From Myxococcota bacterium (GTDB taxonomy: Bacteria > Myxococcota_A > UBA796), in NCBI GenBank assembly GCA_029251165.1, contig JAQXDW010000140.1:1-64000 (forward strand): DNA of 64,000 bases, read 5' to 3'. The first letter of the stretch is position 1. Every line of letters begins with the position of its first letter. Under the pieces are notes generated by a model. That model worked only from the letters and a program-made list of their open reading frames with translations, was not told where the DNA came from and did no database searches. This document shows positions 33,860 through 42,821 of the stretch, piece after piece. The translations under genes and the position numbers were made by a program.

Positions 33860-35953
33860 ATGCCGACGGTCTTTGAGGAGCTGGCGACCCGGCTCCGTCG
33901 CACCGAGTTGTTGCTGCTGCGTGCAGTCCGCCGCCAGCGGGCCAGACCCGCCATGCGCGCCAAGGGACAGTTCTGGGGATCGGTGATCACCGATGATGAG
34001 GTCGACGAGCTGCTCCGAGAGCATGGCGAGATCACCTACCCGGGTGGTGCGGACGGTCTGGAGGAAGCCATCGCAGCCTCCGCGACCCTGCGCGACGCAC
34101 AGCACGGACGCTTCGCCCGACTCCGGGAGTCGTTCTCGCTCGACGGAGACGATGCCGATCTCATCCTGCTCGCCATCGCTCCCGAGATCTCTGCAGGCTA
34201 CGCCAAGATCTTTGCCTATCTCAACGACAACCTGAACCAGGCCTACCTCACCGTCGATCTCGCCACGCGGGTGCTGCGGACCCGACGTCAGGAACGACTG
34301 GCGCTCCAGGCACGCCTGATGAGCAACGCCCCGCTCATCAAGAACCGCCTGCTGATGCTCAACCCGGCCGATGGCGTGGAGACCTTGACCTCGCGGCGGG
34401 TCCATCCTTCTGGCAGGCTGCTGCGGTGGCTTCTGGAGCAAGAGGAGCTGCCCGGCGGGATCGGCTTTACCCCGATGGCAACAGACGGCTCCCCCCTCAT
34501 CCCCGGCCCCACTGCTGAGCGCATTGAGGAGATGGGCAGCGCCCTGCAGGGACCGGTGACCGTGGCGATCATCGGCAGCACCACCGGAGGCCGAGAGGGC
34601 ACCGCCATCGCGATCGCCCGACGCGCCGGACGGCCGCTGGTCCGCATCGACATCGCCCGCTGCCAGCAGTACCTGGAGAAGCCCTGGGAGCTGCTGCGCG
34701 AGCTGCTCCTCTCCCGCGCGCTGCCCTACCTCATCAACCTCTCCAGCTCCCAGGATGAGCCCCAGGTCCGCCTCCAGGTCATGCAGCTCGGCAGCGCGCT
34801 CGCGACGCTCCCCTACCCCATCCTCGTCGGTGGCTCAGACCGCCGCACGATGGCCGGCCTGCTCGGCAGCGAACGCCCCAACCTCACCGTGCAGGTCGGG
34901 CGCACCTCCTACGACGAGCGCCTCATCGCCTGGCGCGGCATCCTGGAGCACCGCGCCTGGGACACCAGCAAGGCCGAAGAAATCGCTGAGCGCTTCTACT
35001 CCGTCGGCGGCACCACCCTCGATCACATCCTCGATCGAGCCCAGGCGGAGAGCAACAACAAGGAGCCCACCAAGGATGCGATCTGGGCGGCAGCCAGAGA
35101 GGCCAGCCGCCCGGAGTTCAAGGGGCTCGCACAGCACGTCATCCCTCGCTACACCTGGTCCGATCTCATCCTGCCCGACAAGGTCCAGGGCGAGCTGAAG
35201 CACCTCACGAACTACCTCGCCGAGCAAGAGACCGTCTTCTTTCGGTGGGGAGCACGCCAGGTTCGCGCACGCGGCTACGGCATCAAGGCGCTGTTCAGCG
35301 GCGGGCCGGGGACCGGAAAGACGATGGCTGCGGAGGTCATCGCTGGCACCCTGGGCCTCGACATGTTCCGGGTCGACCTCTCCAGCGTCATCAGCCGGTG
35401 GGTCGGTGAGACCGAGAAGAACCTCGGCGAGATCTTCGATGCGGCGGAGGGCGGCACCGCGGTCATTCTGTTCGACGAGGCGGACTCTCTGTTCGGCTCT
35501 CGTGGAGACGTCAAGCAGGCACAGGATCGGTTCGCCAACCAGGAGGTCAGCTTCCTGCTCCAGCGCCTTGAGGTCTTCGAGGGCTGCGCGATCCTGACCA
35601 CCAACCTCCAGGAGAACATCGACGAGGCGTTCCTCCGACGGTTCGGCGCGGTCATCGAATTCCCGATGCCCTCCGCCGTAGAGCGGCGAAAGCTGTGGCT
35701 GCGGGCAATCCCTCGCTATGCACCGCGCGCACCTGACCTGGACATCGACAAGCTGGCCGACCAATTTGACCTGGCCGGCGGCAGCATCGTGAACTCTGCG
35801 ATCAACGCCTGCATCATCGCCAGCTCCCGCCGAGAGCCCGTGGGAATGTCTCACGCTGTCGAGGCGATCGCCCGCGAGCTGGTGAAGATGGGCAAGCAGG
35901 TGAGTCGGGTGTACTTCGGCGAGTACTACGAGTTCGTCAGAAACCTCTACTGA
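33860..35953 (+). CDS. AAA+ ATPase of the eCIS (Afp15/Pvc15-like)
   Basis: The protein has 697 residues. The AAA+ module is at the C-terminal end: Walker A GGPGTGKT (481-488), Walker B VILFDEAD (535-542), sensor region AILTTNLQENID, and the Arg finger segment LRRFGAVIEF. The N-terminal 280 residues form a helical region seen in Afp15-type proteins, and a degenerate P-loop-like domain lies between (GSTTGGREGTAIAIARRAGRP). Afp15 is required for assembly of the particles and is in nearly all eCIS loci. A good Shine-Dalgarno (GAGGAGAAGG) precedes ATG 33860. It ends the plus-strand operon and converges on the 315-residue secreted protein with 3 bases between. Confidence 0.95.
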   Translation: MPTVFEELATRLRRTELLLLRAVRRQRARPAMRAKGQFWGSVITDDEVDELLREHGEITYPGGADGLEEAIAASATLRDAQHGRFARLRESFSLDGDDADLILLAIAPEISAGYAKIFAYLNDNLNQAYLTVDLATRVLRTRRQERLALQARLMSNAPLIKNRLLMLNPADGVETLTSRRVHPSGRLLRWLLEQEELPGGIGFTPMATDGSPLIPGPTAERIEEMGSALQGPVTVAIIGSTTGGREGTAIAIARRAGRPLVRIDIARCQQYLEKPWELLRELLLSRALPYLINLSSSQDEPQVRLQVMQLGSALATLPYPILVGGSDRRTMAGLLGSERPNLTVQVGRTSYDERLIAWRGILEHRAWDTSKAEEIAERFYSVGGTTLDHILDRAQAESNNKEPTKDAIWAAAREASRPEFKGLAQHVIPRYTWSDLILPDKVQGELKHLTNYLAEQETVFFRWGARQVRARGYGIKALFSGGPGTGKTMAAEVIAGTLGLDMFRVDLSSVISRWVGETEKNLGEIFDAAEGGTAVILFDEADSLFGSRGDVKQAQDRFANQEVSFLLQRLEVFEGCAILTTNLQENIDEAFLRRFGAVIEFPMPSAVERRKLWLRAIPRYAPRAPDLDIDKLADQFDLAGGSIVNSAINACIIASSRREPVGMSHAVEAIARELVKMGKQVSRVYFGEYYEFVRNLY

Positions 35954-35956
35954 GCG

Positions 35957-36904
35957 CTACTCCGTCGGGACCAGCACTCCGGCATCCTCGATGCTTCCAT
36001 CGGCGTTGATCCGGCCCATCCAGGCAGCCTGGGTGAAGTTGTCGTCGACGACGCCCTGGTTTCGCAGGCCCTGAGCCGTCGACTCCATGTACGCCCACTG
36101 CCCGGCAGAGGCGTCGAACCGCCCGCCGGTCTGGGCAACGACGTTGTAGAGGGTCGGGGTGACGGAGGAGGAAGCGTAGCCGGTAGAGTCGGTGCCGGAG
36201 GAGCCCTCGGATGCGGCGCTCCCCTCCGCAAAGCCATAGGTGGAGCCGGCGTTGCTGAGGCCGATGTTGCCGCGTCCACCAGCGACGACCGCGACCTCGT
36301 CGTTCGCATCGGCAATGACCTCATACTCCAGCACGCTGCCGCCGATGGTGCCGAACTTGCTGAAGATCTCAAACGCGACGGAGTTGTTCTTCTGCTTCCA
36401 GGAGTCTCCGAGCTCCGTGGTCCCCTTCTTCGGGAGCTGCTGGTCCATCGGCGCGACCATGCGGCGCATGACGAGCCGCAGCTTCTCGTGGATCTCACGC
36501 TGCCGCTCATCGGCCTTGGCGACGCCCTCCAGGTCGACCACCTTCACCCGACCGTCCGCAGCCAGCTCGACCTGAACGACCGCGCCGGTCAGGAGCCCGG
36601 AGTACTCCTCCAGCACAGCGTCGACCTGGGGGGTGTCGGAGGGATGCTGCGAGACCCCCTGCAGGCCGATGGTGTCGATGGTGCAGGTCAGCGCCCAGCC
36701 CTTCTTCAGCGCCTCACCAGTGCAGGTCATGTCGGCTGCCGCCATGATCGACACGGCACGGACGTTGGTGTTCTGAAGAGCCAGCAGCTCGATGGGATAG
36801 AAATGCTGGATGAGCGTCTCGGCATGGTAGCGCACAGTCTTGCCCGCCCAGTCGAGGTTCATGTCAGCGGCACTGGCGGTAGACAGAAGAGAGAGAATCA
36901 GCAT
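35957..36904 (-). CDS. Secreted hypothetical protein
   Basis: The protein has 315 residues. A signal peptide is clear (LILSLLSTASAA, cleavage near residue 14). The mature part has a Cys pair region (MTCTGEALKKGWALTCT), a beta-rich body with VQVELAADGRVKVVDLEGV, a helix (ERQREIHEKLRLVMRRMV), and a Gly/Ser/Ala loop with GSAASEGSSGTDSTG. No lipobox. It is the only visible gene of its unit; the 157-base gap 36905-37061 separates it from the barrel protein. Periplasmic or surface; function unknown. Confidence 0.75.
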   Translation of the reverse strand: MLILSLLSTASAADMNLDWAGKTVRYHAETLIQHFYPIELLALQNTNVRAVSIMAAADMTCTGEALKKGWALTCTIDTIGLQGVSQHPSDTPQVDAVLEEYSGLLTGAVVQVELAADGRVKVVDLEGVAKADERQREIHEKLRLVMRRMVAPMDQQLPKKGTTELGDSWKQKNNSVAFEIFSKFGTIGGSVLEYEVIADANDEVAVVAGGRGNIGLSNAGSTYGFAEGSAASEGSSGTDSTGYASSSVTPTLYNVVAQTGGRFDASAGQWAYMESTAQGLRNQGVVDDNFTQAAWMGRINADGSIEDAGVLVPTE

Positions 36905-37030
36905 GCCGAAACTCTAACCGTCCCAGCCCCTGCGGAGCCGCATTTCGCCCAGGCCACACCAGGTGCCTGCGGAGGTCCGCGTGAGCTTCCGATTTCTACA
37001 GACGCCCAGGCCCCACCTCAAGCCCCCCCT

Positions 37031-37045
37031 GAGATGGACCATCTC
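37031..37045. promoter_or_regulatory. 7-bp perfect inverted repeat
   Basis: GAGATGG and CCATCTC are separated by a single A in the gap after the barrel gene and before the 315-residue gene. There is no T-run after it on the minus strand, so an operator-like site or a non-classical terminator is possible. Confidence 0.35.
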
Positions 37046-37061
37046 TTAGGGCTACCGTGCA

Positions 37062-39044
37062 TCAGAAGGTCAGGCCGAGTCCGACAGTGAGCCCGAAGAC
37101 CGGCATCACGTTGCCCTCGTCGTTGTCCTCGTCGTTGTCAGCCCGCGTGGACTCCGCAACATCACGCTGGAGGCTTCGCTGGCGTGCAATGGCCACGCCG
37201 CCCCGCAGATCGGCGTCAAACACCGGGCGGACCCGACCACCAGCGGTGGGGACCGGGAGCTGACGGGCCCAGCCAAAGTGCGCAGTGGTCTGGTAGGCGT
37301 GGGGAATGTTCGTCCAACCAAACCGCCCCGCAAACCGAGGACCGAAGCCGATGCCAGCATCCCGCCCGAGGACCACTCCAGCACCGAGGTACAGGTAGCG
37401 GTTGAAGTCGCGGATGTTGTAGACCTCAGTACAGTCCAGGTTGCCGTCGGCATCCGTGGTGCAGCTCGCGTGGACTGCGATGACCTCGTCTCGGCCGCCC
37501 TGGTCGTTGTTGCCGGGATGCTGGTAGTACTCGATGAGCCGCCCGGTGTCCTCGCCGGTGCCCTGGATCTCGCCGCCGTCGGTCAAGCCGAGGCTGAATT
37601 CCGCCCCGAAGTTGACCATCAGGCGGTTGTAGTGCGCGCGAAGCTCCAGGTTCAGGGGAAGGAATGCCGGATCGAGGTCGGCATCGACGAGTCCGGTGGT
37701 GTCGCCGAGGGTCACACCGACGGCGTCTCCGGCCTCGATGCTGGCAACATCCTCTGAAGAGGGCTCGGTATAGGTGACGGTGGCGCCGTTGTAGAGGAGC
37801 CCTGAGGAGAACACGAAGGCAAACCGAACCGGGAAGCCATCTCCGCCGCCGCCGACCAGCGAAAGCTGCGCGCTGGCCCGATCATAGCGCCAGACATAGG
37901 CCCGGTTGGGGTTCCCGTTCTCTGGAACGGCGATGTAGATCTCAGCCTTCTCATGAAGCTTTGCGTAGATGGCGAGGTAGTTGAGGATGTCCCCATCCAC
38001 CTCAGGCACGCACTCGTTCTTGTAGAGGAAGAGCTGCTCGATGAAGTCCACGCCCATGCGCTTGCGGGCGACGTCTCGCACGAAGTAGATGCGCTCCTTG
38101 AGCTTTACGACCTCGAGACGCTCAGAGAGTCCATGGCCGGTGTCGTTGCGCTTGAGATAGATGTCCGTGCGCCCCAGGAAGACGTCGATCTGAGCATTGC
38201 TGTCCAGCTCAACTGGCAGGCCGTTGAGGCGGACTTCATAGTTGTCGTTGAAGTCGACCTCGAACTGATTCTCTTGCTCGAAGTCAACCTTCAGGGTCGG
38301 GAAGGCACCGTTCTGGAGCTGCTGGAGGAGGTAGCTGATGCTACCGGTCAGCTCCTGATCCGTCAGCTTGCTCATCAGAGCCGGCTCCTGGTACGCCAGG
38401 GTGGCCGCAAGGTACCAGTAATAGTTGACCGCGAAGCCGCCGATCTCTTCATAGAACGGGGGCGCAGAGAAGTTCCGATTCTCAGCAGCGCGACCAATCT
38501 GGGCATACAGAAGGAACATCGGCTCCCGCAGCTCGACCCGGTCCATGAACCAGATCTCCTCGGCGATCGCGCGAAGCTCGTCCGCTTTGCTGCTCCAGGC
38601 CGCCGGCTGAAGGCCGTCCCAGGGCACCCCAGCGATCTGCTCGACTGCACGCATGACCGTAGTGGTGGCGATGTCGTCCACGGTGGCCGGCTGCATGGCT
38701 GGAATTATGGTTCGGTCTTTGACCTTTCGGCCGTTCTGATAGAGGTCGACCTCGGGAAAGAACATGGCGTCGGGACGTGCAATGCGGCTGCGGATGTTCC
38801 GCTGGAGGGTCTCGTCGAGGTAGTCCGTCGGGGTATCCGGCCACTTCAAGACGATGACCCGAGCCAGCTTCTCCTTTCGCTTGCGCTCTTCCTCAGCCGC
38901 AGCGGCATCAAGCTCCGCCTCGGTCTCCTCTGAGGACTTCCCCTTCTTGTGGGCAAGCTCCACCCCAGGCTGGGCGGGGGTCTCAGCAGCGGCATCGGGA
39001 ATAAACATCCCCACGACCAGCACAAACATCAGGCTCAACATCAT
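37062..39044 (-). CDS. Outer-membrane beta-barrel candidate with coiled N-terminus
   Basis: The protein has 660 residues from ATG 39044 (GCGGAG upstream; the GTG at 39065 is less likely). A signal peptide with LSLMFVLVVGMFIP leads to a charged coil (about 30-65, AAAAEEERKRKEKLA), a helical domain with many Tyr/Phe, and a C-terminal barrel-like half with alternating Gly and hydrophobic residues. It ends GLTVGLGLTF, with terminal Phe as expected for BAM-inserted barrels. It belongs to a minus-strand series with a kinase, a VWA lipoprotein and an FHA protein. Function unknown. Confidence 0.7.
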   Translation of the reverse strand: MMLSLMFVLVVGMFIPDAAAETPAQPGVELAHKKGKSSEETEAELDAAAAEEERKRKEKLARVIVLKWPDTPTDYLDETLQRNIRSRIARPDAMFFPEVDLYQNGRKVKDRTIIPAMQPATVDDIATTTVMRAVEQIAGVPWDGLQPAAWSSKADELRAIAEEIWFMDRVELREPMFLLYAQIGRAAENRNFSAPPFYEEIGGFAVNYYWYLAATLAYQEPALMSKLTDQELTGSISYLLQQLQNGAFPTLKVDFEQENQFEVDFNDNYEVRLNGLPVELDSNAQIDVFLGRTDIYLKRNDTGHGLSERLEVVKLKERIYFVRDVARKRMGVDFIEQLFLYKNECVPEVDGDILNYLAIYAKLHEKAEIYIAVPENGNPNRAYVWRYDRASAQLSLVGGGGDGFPVRFAFVFSSGLLYNGATVTYTEPSSEDVASIEAGDAVGVTLGDTTGLVDADLDPAFLPLNLELRAHYNRLMVNFGAEFSLGLTDGGEIQGTGEDTGRLIEYYQHPGNNDQGGRDEVIAVHASCTTDADGNLDCTEVYNIRDFNRYLYLGAGVVLGRDAGIGFGPRFAGRFGWTNIPHAYQTTAHFGWARQLPVPTAGGRVRPVFDADLRGGVAIARQRSLQRDVAESTRADNDEDNDEGNVMPVFGLTVGLGLTF

Positions 39045-39111
39045 CAGCTCCGCTTCGCGATTCACATCTTCGAGATCAACACCGAGGCCAAGCTCGGCTT
39101 CATTCCAGGAC

Positions 39112-41310
39112 TCAGTTGCAGGTCATGGTTGAGCCCGAGTAGGAACACTTCAGGCTCGCTCCGCCGCTGACCGGGGAGAACTTTGCCGGCGCGCCGCCCT
39201 TGAAATTCAGGGAACAGGACTCATTGGGGATGCCGGTGACCCGGGTGCTGCCGTTGGAGAAGTAGCCACGCTGGCGAACACCGGACGGGCAGACAACCTC
39301 GACCGCAGTGAAGGGAGAGGAGCTTTCAACGCTCACCCGAATCTCACCGGTCGGAGTTGAAGGCCGCTTGGGCGTGGTGACGACCGGGGGGGAAGAGGAC
39401 GTGGGCCTCTTCTTCTTCTTGGCGGTCGGCATGGGTGGGACTTCAACCTCCACCAGCCCAGTGTCGACGTCTTCGGCCACAGGACTTGGCGGAGTGACGG
39501 GATCAATGACCACAATCTCCGCCGGAGGCTGCTCCTTATTGAGGTTGGCCCACAGTCCCCACACCACTCCCACAGTGATTCCACAGATCGTGACGAACAG
39601 CACGAACAAGATGGCGTAGATCTGGTAGGACCGCGAGCGGCTCTCAGAGGGGTTTGAGGTCGTGGCCCCTGAAGGGCCGCCCTGAACCTGGAACGGGGTC
39701 TGTGCATTGCCGCCGGCGTTGCCATACCCAGCGATGGGTCCCTGCGCGATGCCGCCGGCCCCGCCGGCCCCGATGCCCCCACCATACGAGGGCCGAGGCG
39801 GCGGCGGAGTGCGAGGTGGCGGCGGCGCCCCTCCCATGCCCGAGGAAGCCATCGGAGGCGCACTGGCCCCACCCATTGGGCCACCAGGAGCCAGCGGCGA
39901 TGCCACAGCCGGCGTCGGACGGGCACGGTTGGTGCGCGGCGCTGGGATCGCGAAGAACGCCGTCGCGGATGGGTCACCGCTGGTGTCGCTGGAGCGGTCA
40001 TCGGACAGCGGCACCATCTGGAGCATGCCGGTCTCGTCAGGATTGCGGCCACCAACAGAGCGAATGTGCGGCCGAGCGTCGCTGCGAGAGGCCGGGCTAA
40101 AGGGCTGCGCTCTGGAGGCTCCACCACCCACGGGAGGTGAGCGGCGATCGCTCCCGCCAGTGCCATTGGATCCAGTCGACATGGGCACACCTCGGGGCGG
40201 AGCCGGGGGAGCCGTTGGTCGGGGGGGAGTGGGATGCGAGGGGGTCGGACGGGAGAACTTTGCGCTGGCCTTCTTGTCTCGGGCCATCGACTCTCGCAGT
40301 CGCTCCTCGATGGACTTCTGGGTTCGGCGTCGGGGGATGCTGGCCACCACAGAGTCCAGCGTCGGGGCCTCGCCGATGTCGTAGATGGGACCAAAGAAGA
40401 ACTCGCAGAACTCCTTTCGATAGGCACCGCTGTCTCGGTAGAGCTGCCGCTTCAGCTCGACGAGCAGCTCCTGGCCGTCTCGGTAGCGATCCTCAGGACG
40501 ACGCTGGAGGGTGCGGGTGAGGACCGGACCGAGCGCCGGCAGGCGGGTCTCCAGGCTGCGGCACTGCGTGTCGAGATCGCCAGCCTCGATGGCCCGCATC
40601 ACCTCGCCAAGCGGATCTGCGGAGCGAGTGGGCACCCGGTACGCGGCCTCGCCCATCAGCAGCTCATAGATGATGAGTCCAGCAGCGAACAGATCGGTGC
40701 GATGGTCGAGCGCCAGGCCGCATGCCTGCTCTGGCGCCATGTAGATCGGAGTGCCCCGAATGCGATCGGGGTTGTCGGCAGCGAAGTCGGTGTTGTCGAC
40801 CCGGGCGAGACCGAAGTCCAGGATCTTGATCTCACCGTTCGGGGTGAGCATGACATTGGCCGGCTTGAGGTCGCGATGAATCAGCTGGAGGGGCTCTCCG
40901 TTGTCTCCTGGCGAGGTGTACGCCTGGTACAGCGCGTCTGCCAGCTCGCAGCCGATCTCGACTGCAGCCTCGGTGAACACCTGCTCATGGGCCTTGTCCA
41001 GCTCTTCGAGCACCTTGCGAAGGGTGACGCCGTGGATGTACTCCATGACGACAGCGTTCTCTTCCTCCAGGTACTCATAGACCCGGACGATGCAGCGGTG
41101 CTTGACCTGCTCCAGCAGCGAAAATTCCTGAAGGAGCAGCTCGACGGACTCCTGATCAGCCGAGTTCTTCAGCTTCTTGATCGCAACCAGACGCCGACGC
41201 CCGGGAGCACGACCCCTCCCAGGGACCTCTCCGACAGCGAGATAGACCGCTCCGAAGTGCCCACTCCCGAGCTCGCGTACAACCTCGTAATTCCGAATGT
41301 AGCGCGACAA
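39112..41310 (-). CDS. Membrane-anchored Ser/Thr protein kinase (PknB type)
   Basis: The protein has 732 residues. The kinase domain has all catalytic residues: GSGHFGAVY, VAIK with Lys45, HRDLKPANVM with Asp147, DFG 165-167, APE 192-194. A Pro/Gly/Ala linker of about 250 residues with PPAPPR-like runs follows, then a transmembrane helix (LFVLFVTICGITVGVVWGLW), and an extracytoplasmic end with Cys residues (CPSGVRQRG, ESCSLN, CSYSG, TCN). The start is TTG with AGGAGAG five bases upstream; no better ATG is close. It is followed at 46 bases by the barrel gene. FHA proteins at 42818-45550 are likely partners. Confidence 0.93.
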   Translation of the reverse strand: MSRYIRNYEVVRELGSGHFGAVYLAVGEVPGRGRAPGRRRLVAIKKLKNSADQESVELLLQEFSLLEQVKHRCIVRVYEYLEEENAVVMEYIHGVTLRKVLEELDKAHEQVFTEAAVEIGCELADALYQAYTSPGDNGEPLQLIHRDLKPANVMLTPNGEIKILDFGLARVDNTDFAADNPDRIRGTPIYMAPEQACGLALDHRTDLFAAGLIIYELLMGEAAYRVPTRSADPLGEVMRAIEAGDLDTQCRSLETRLPALGPVLTRTLQRRPEDRYRDGQELLVELKRQLYRDSGAYRKEFCEFFFGPIYDIGEAPTLDSVVASIPRRRTQKSIEERLRESMARDKKASAKFSRPTPSHPTPPRPTAPPAPPRGVPMSTGSNGTGGSDRRSPPVGGGASRAQPFSPASRSDARPHIRSVGGRNPDETGMLQMVPLSDDRSSDTSGDPSATAFFAIPAPRTNRARPTPAVASPLAPGGPMGGASAPPMASSGMGGAPPPPRTPPPPRPSYGGGIGAGGAGGIAQGPIAGYGNAGGNAQTPFQVQGGPSGATTSNPSESRSRSYQIYAILFVLFVTICGITVGVVWGLWANLNKEQPPAEIVVIDPVTPPSPVAEDVDTGLVEVEVPPMPTAKKKKRPTSSSPPVVTTPKRPSTPTGEIRVSVESSSPFTAVEVVCPSGVRQRGYFSNGSTRVTGIPNESCSLNFKGGAPAKFSPVSGGASLKCSYSGSTMTCN

Positions 41311-41360
41311 GCAGCTCTCCTCTCCGGCCGAACTTCATCCAGACAATAGCAGGAGCGAGC

Positions 41361-42821
41361 TCAGTCTGTATCGTCCCGTGGTGGGCTGGGGGGGCGCATG
41401 CGACCGAAGATGACCCGGCGCGTGTTGAACCACGCCGCGCCCAGGTACGAGAGCAGGATCAGCAACCCCATGGAAGGGAGCACCACCGCGAGGGTGTGTC
41501 GATAGGGCGTGGGCATGGTCCAGCCCTCTCCGATCGGCGTTCCCGGAGGGGCATCGAGCCAAGCGCTGGGATGGATCTCGACGGAAGACTCTGCGGTGGC
41601 GAAGGCATCGAGCCGGAGCTTGGTGATGAAGCTGCGGCGGACGTTGGAGAAGCCAACCCGGTAGCGAACCTCAAACCACTCGTAGCGCTTGGCAGCGGCC
41701 GCCTGGAACGCCTCGCCCAGTCCGCGGGAGTTGTTGCGGACGAACGAATTGCCGCCGCCCATCTCCGCGATCCAGCTGAGGCTCGGGTTGTCGATGCCCA
41801 TGTCTTCGAGGTTTCCGTCGATCTGGTAGCCCTGGTAGCGGCCGCAGAGTTTCTTGGCGTCAACCTCGGTGGTCTCCAGCTCGGGGAGCTTGAAGTTGGG
41901 ACGGATGGGCTGGCCGAAGCCGACGGTGTAGACGGTGGGGCGGGAGACGCTGCCGACCCTCCCCTGTCGGACCCGCTTGAGGTGCTCCAGCAGCCGGGTC
42001 AGCCGGCGGGCATTGGTCCGGCACTCGTCCCTGCGCTCCAGGTTGTTGAAGCCGTCGGTGAGCACCACGACCGTCGGAACCGCGCTGTACCGCTGCAGCC
42101 AGCCCTGGATCTCTTCGGACTCCAGGAGCGGTCCGGTGGCGTACTGGACGGCCTCGTAGAGGTGCGTGTAGCCAGCGCTGACCTCGAGATGCTCGGAAAT
42201 GTAGTTGGCGTAGTCGCGCTTGTTCTCCAAGATGGTGATCTGCCCTCCGAGGGGGCGTGTCTTCTGAGTGAACTCAAAGACCACCACCGACTTGCCGGTC
42301 GCACCACTGAAGAAGGCGTCTCGAACATCATCCCGAAGGAGCGCCCTGCGCACCGCGTCCATTCGAGAGACTCCAGGCCTCACCTGAGCACCCATGGAGC
42401 TGGACCCATCGATGATGAGGATGAACATCTGCTTGGCGTTGCGCTCCTCATGGGGGACGAGCGTGTAGCTCTGCCCCTCCCACTCACTGAGCACCTCGCT
42501 GCCAGCATGAAAGACCTGGATGTGATCGGCCTCCAGCGGCATCGGATAGACCTCTCCATCCACACGGAGCTGGAAGCTCAGCCGCACCTCACCAGTAGAG
42601 CGGTCGATGTGGGGCATGCACATCGGCTCCAGCTCACTGCGGACCACGTCGCAGTCCACTTCGTTGGCCATGATCTTCAGATCAAGGTCGAGGTTGTCGA
42701 CGGGCTCGGGCTGAGCGATGCGGTGGGTGGTGCCCGGAATCGGCTCCAGCTTCTTGCGCGGCGCGCGCTCCGCTCCATCCCCACCACAGGCCAGCAAAGA
42801 CAGCATCCACAGCGCGCTCAC
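41361..42821 (-). CDS. von Willebrand factor A lipoprotein with C-terminal TM helix
   Basis: The protein has 486 residues. It starts at a GTG that overlaps the stop of the upstream FHA gene (GTGA) with GGGAGGA before it. The N-terminus has a lipobox (SLLAC, Cys12). A vWA domain spans about 130-370 with the MIDAS motif IIDGSSSMGAQ, later threonine and TDGFNNLE. Near the C-terminus a hydrophobic helix (VVLPSMGLLILLSYLGAAW) and an Arg-rich cytoplasmic tail suggest a second membrane contact, so the lipid anchor may be at the inner membrane. VWA modules bind metal and partner proteins. It is likely a sensor or scaffold with the FHA protein and kinase. Confidence 0.85.
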   Translation of the reverse strand: MSALWMLSLLACGGDGAERAPRKKLEPIPGTTHRIAQPEPVDNLDLDLKIMANEVDCDVVRSELEPMCMPHIDRSTGEVRLSFQLRVDGEVYPMPLEADHIQVFHAGSEVLSEWEGQSYTLVPHEERNAKQMFILIIDGSSSMGAQVRPGVSRMDAVRRALLRDDVRDAFFSGATGKSVVVFEFTQKTRPLGGQITILENKRDYANYISEHLEVSAGYTHLYEAVQYATGPLLESEEIQGWLQRYSAVPTVVVLTDGFNNLERRDECRTNARRLTRLLEHLKRVRQGRVGSVSRPTVYTVGFGQPIRPNFKLPELETTEVDAKKLCGRYQGYQIDGNLEDMGIDNPSLSWIAEMGGGNSFVRNNSRGLGEAFQAAAAKRYEWFEVRYRVGFSNVRRSFITKLRLDAFATAESSVEIHPSAWLDAPPGTPIGEGWTMPTPYRHTLAVVLPSMGLLILLSYLGAAWFNTRRVIFGRMRPPSPPRDDTD

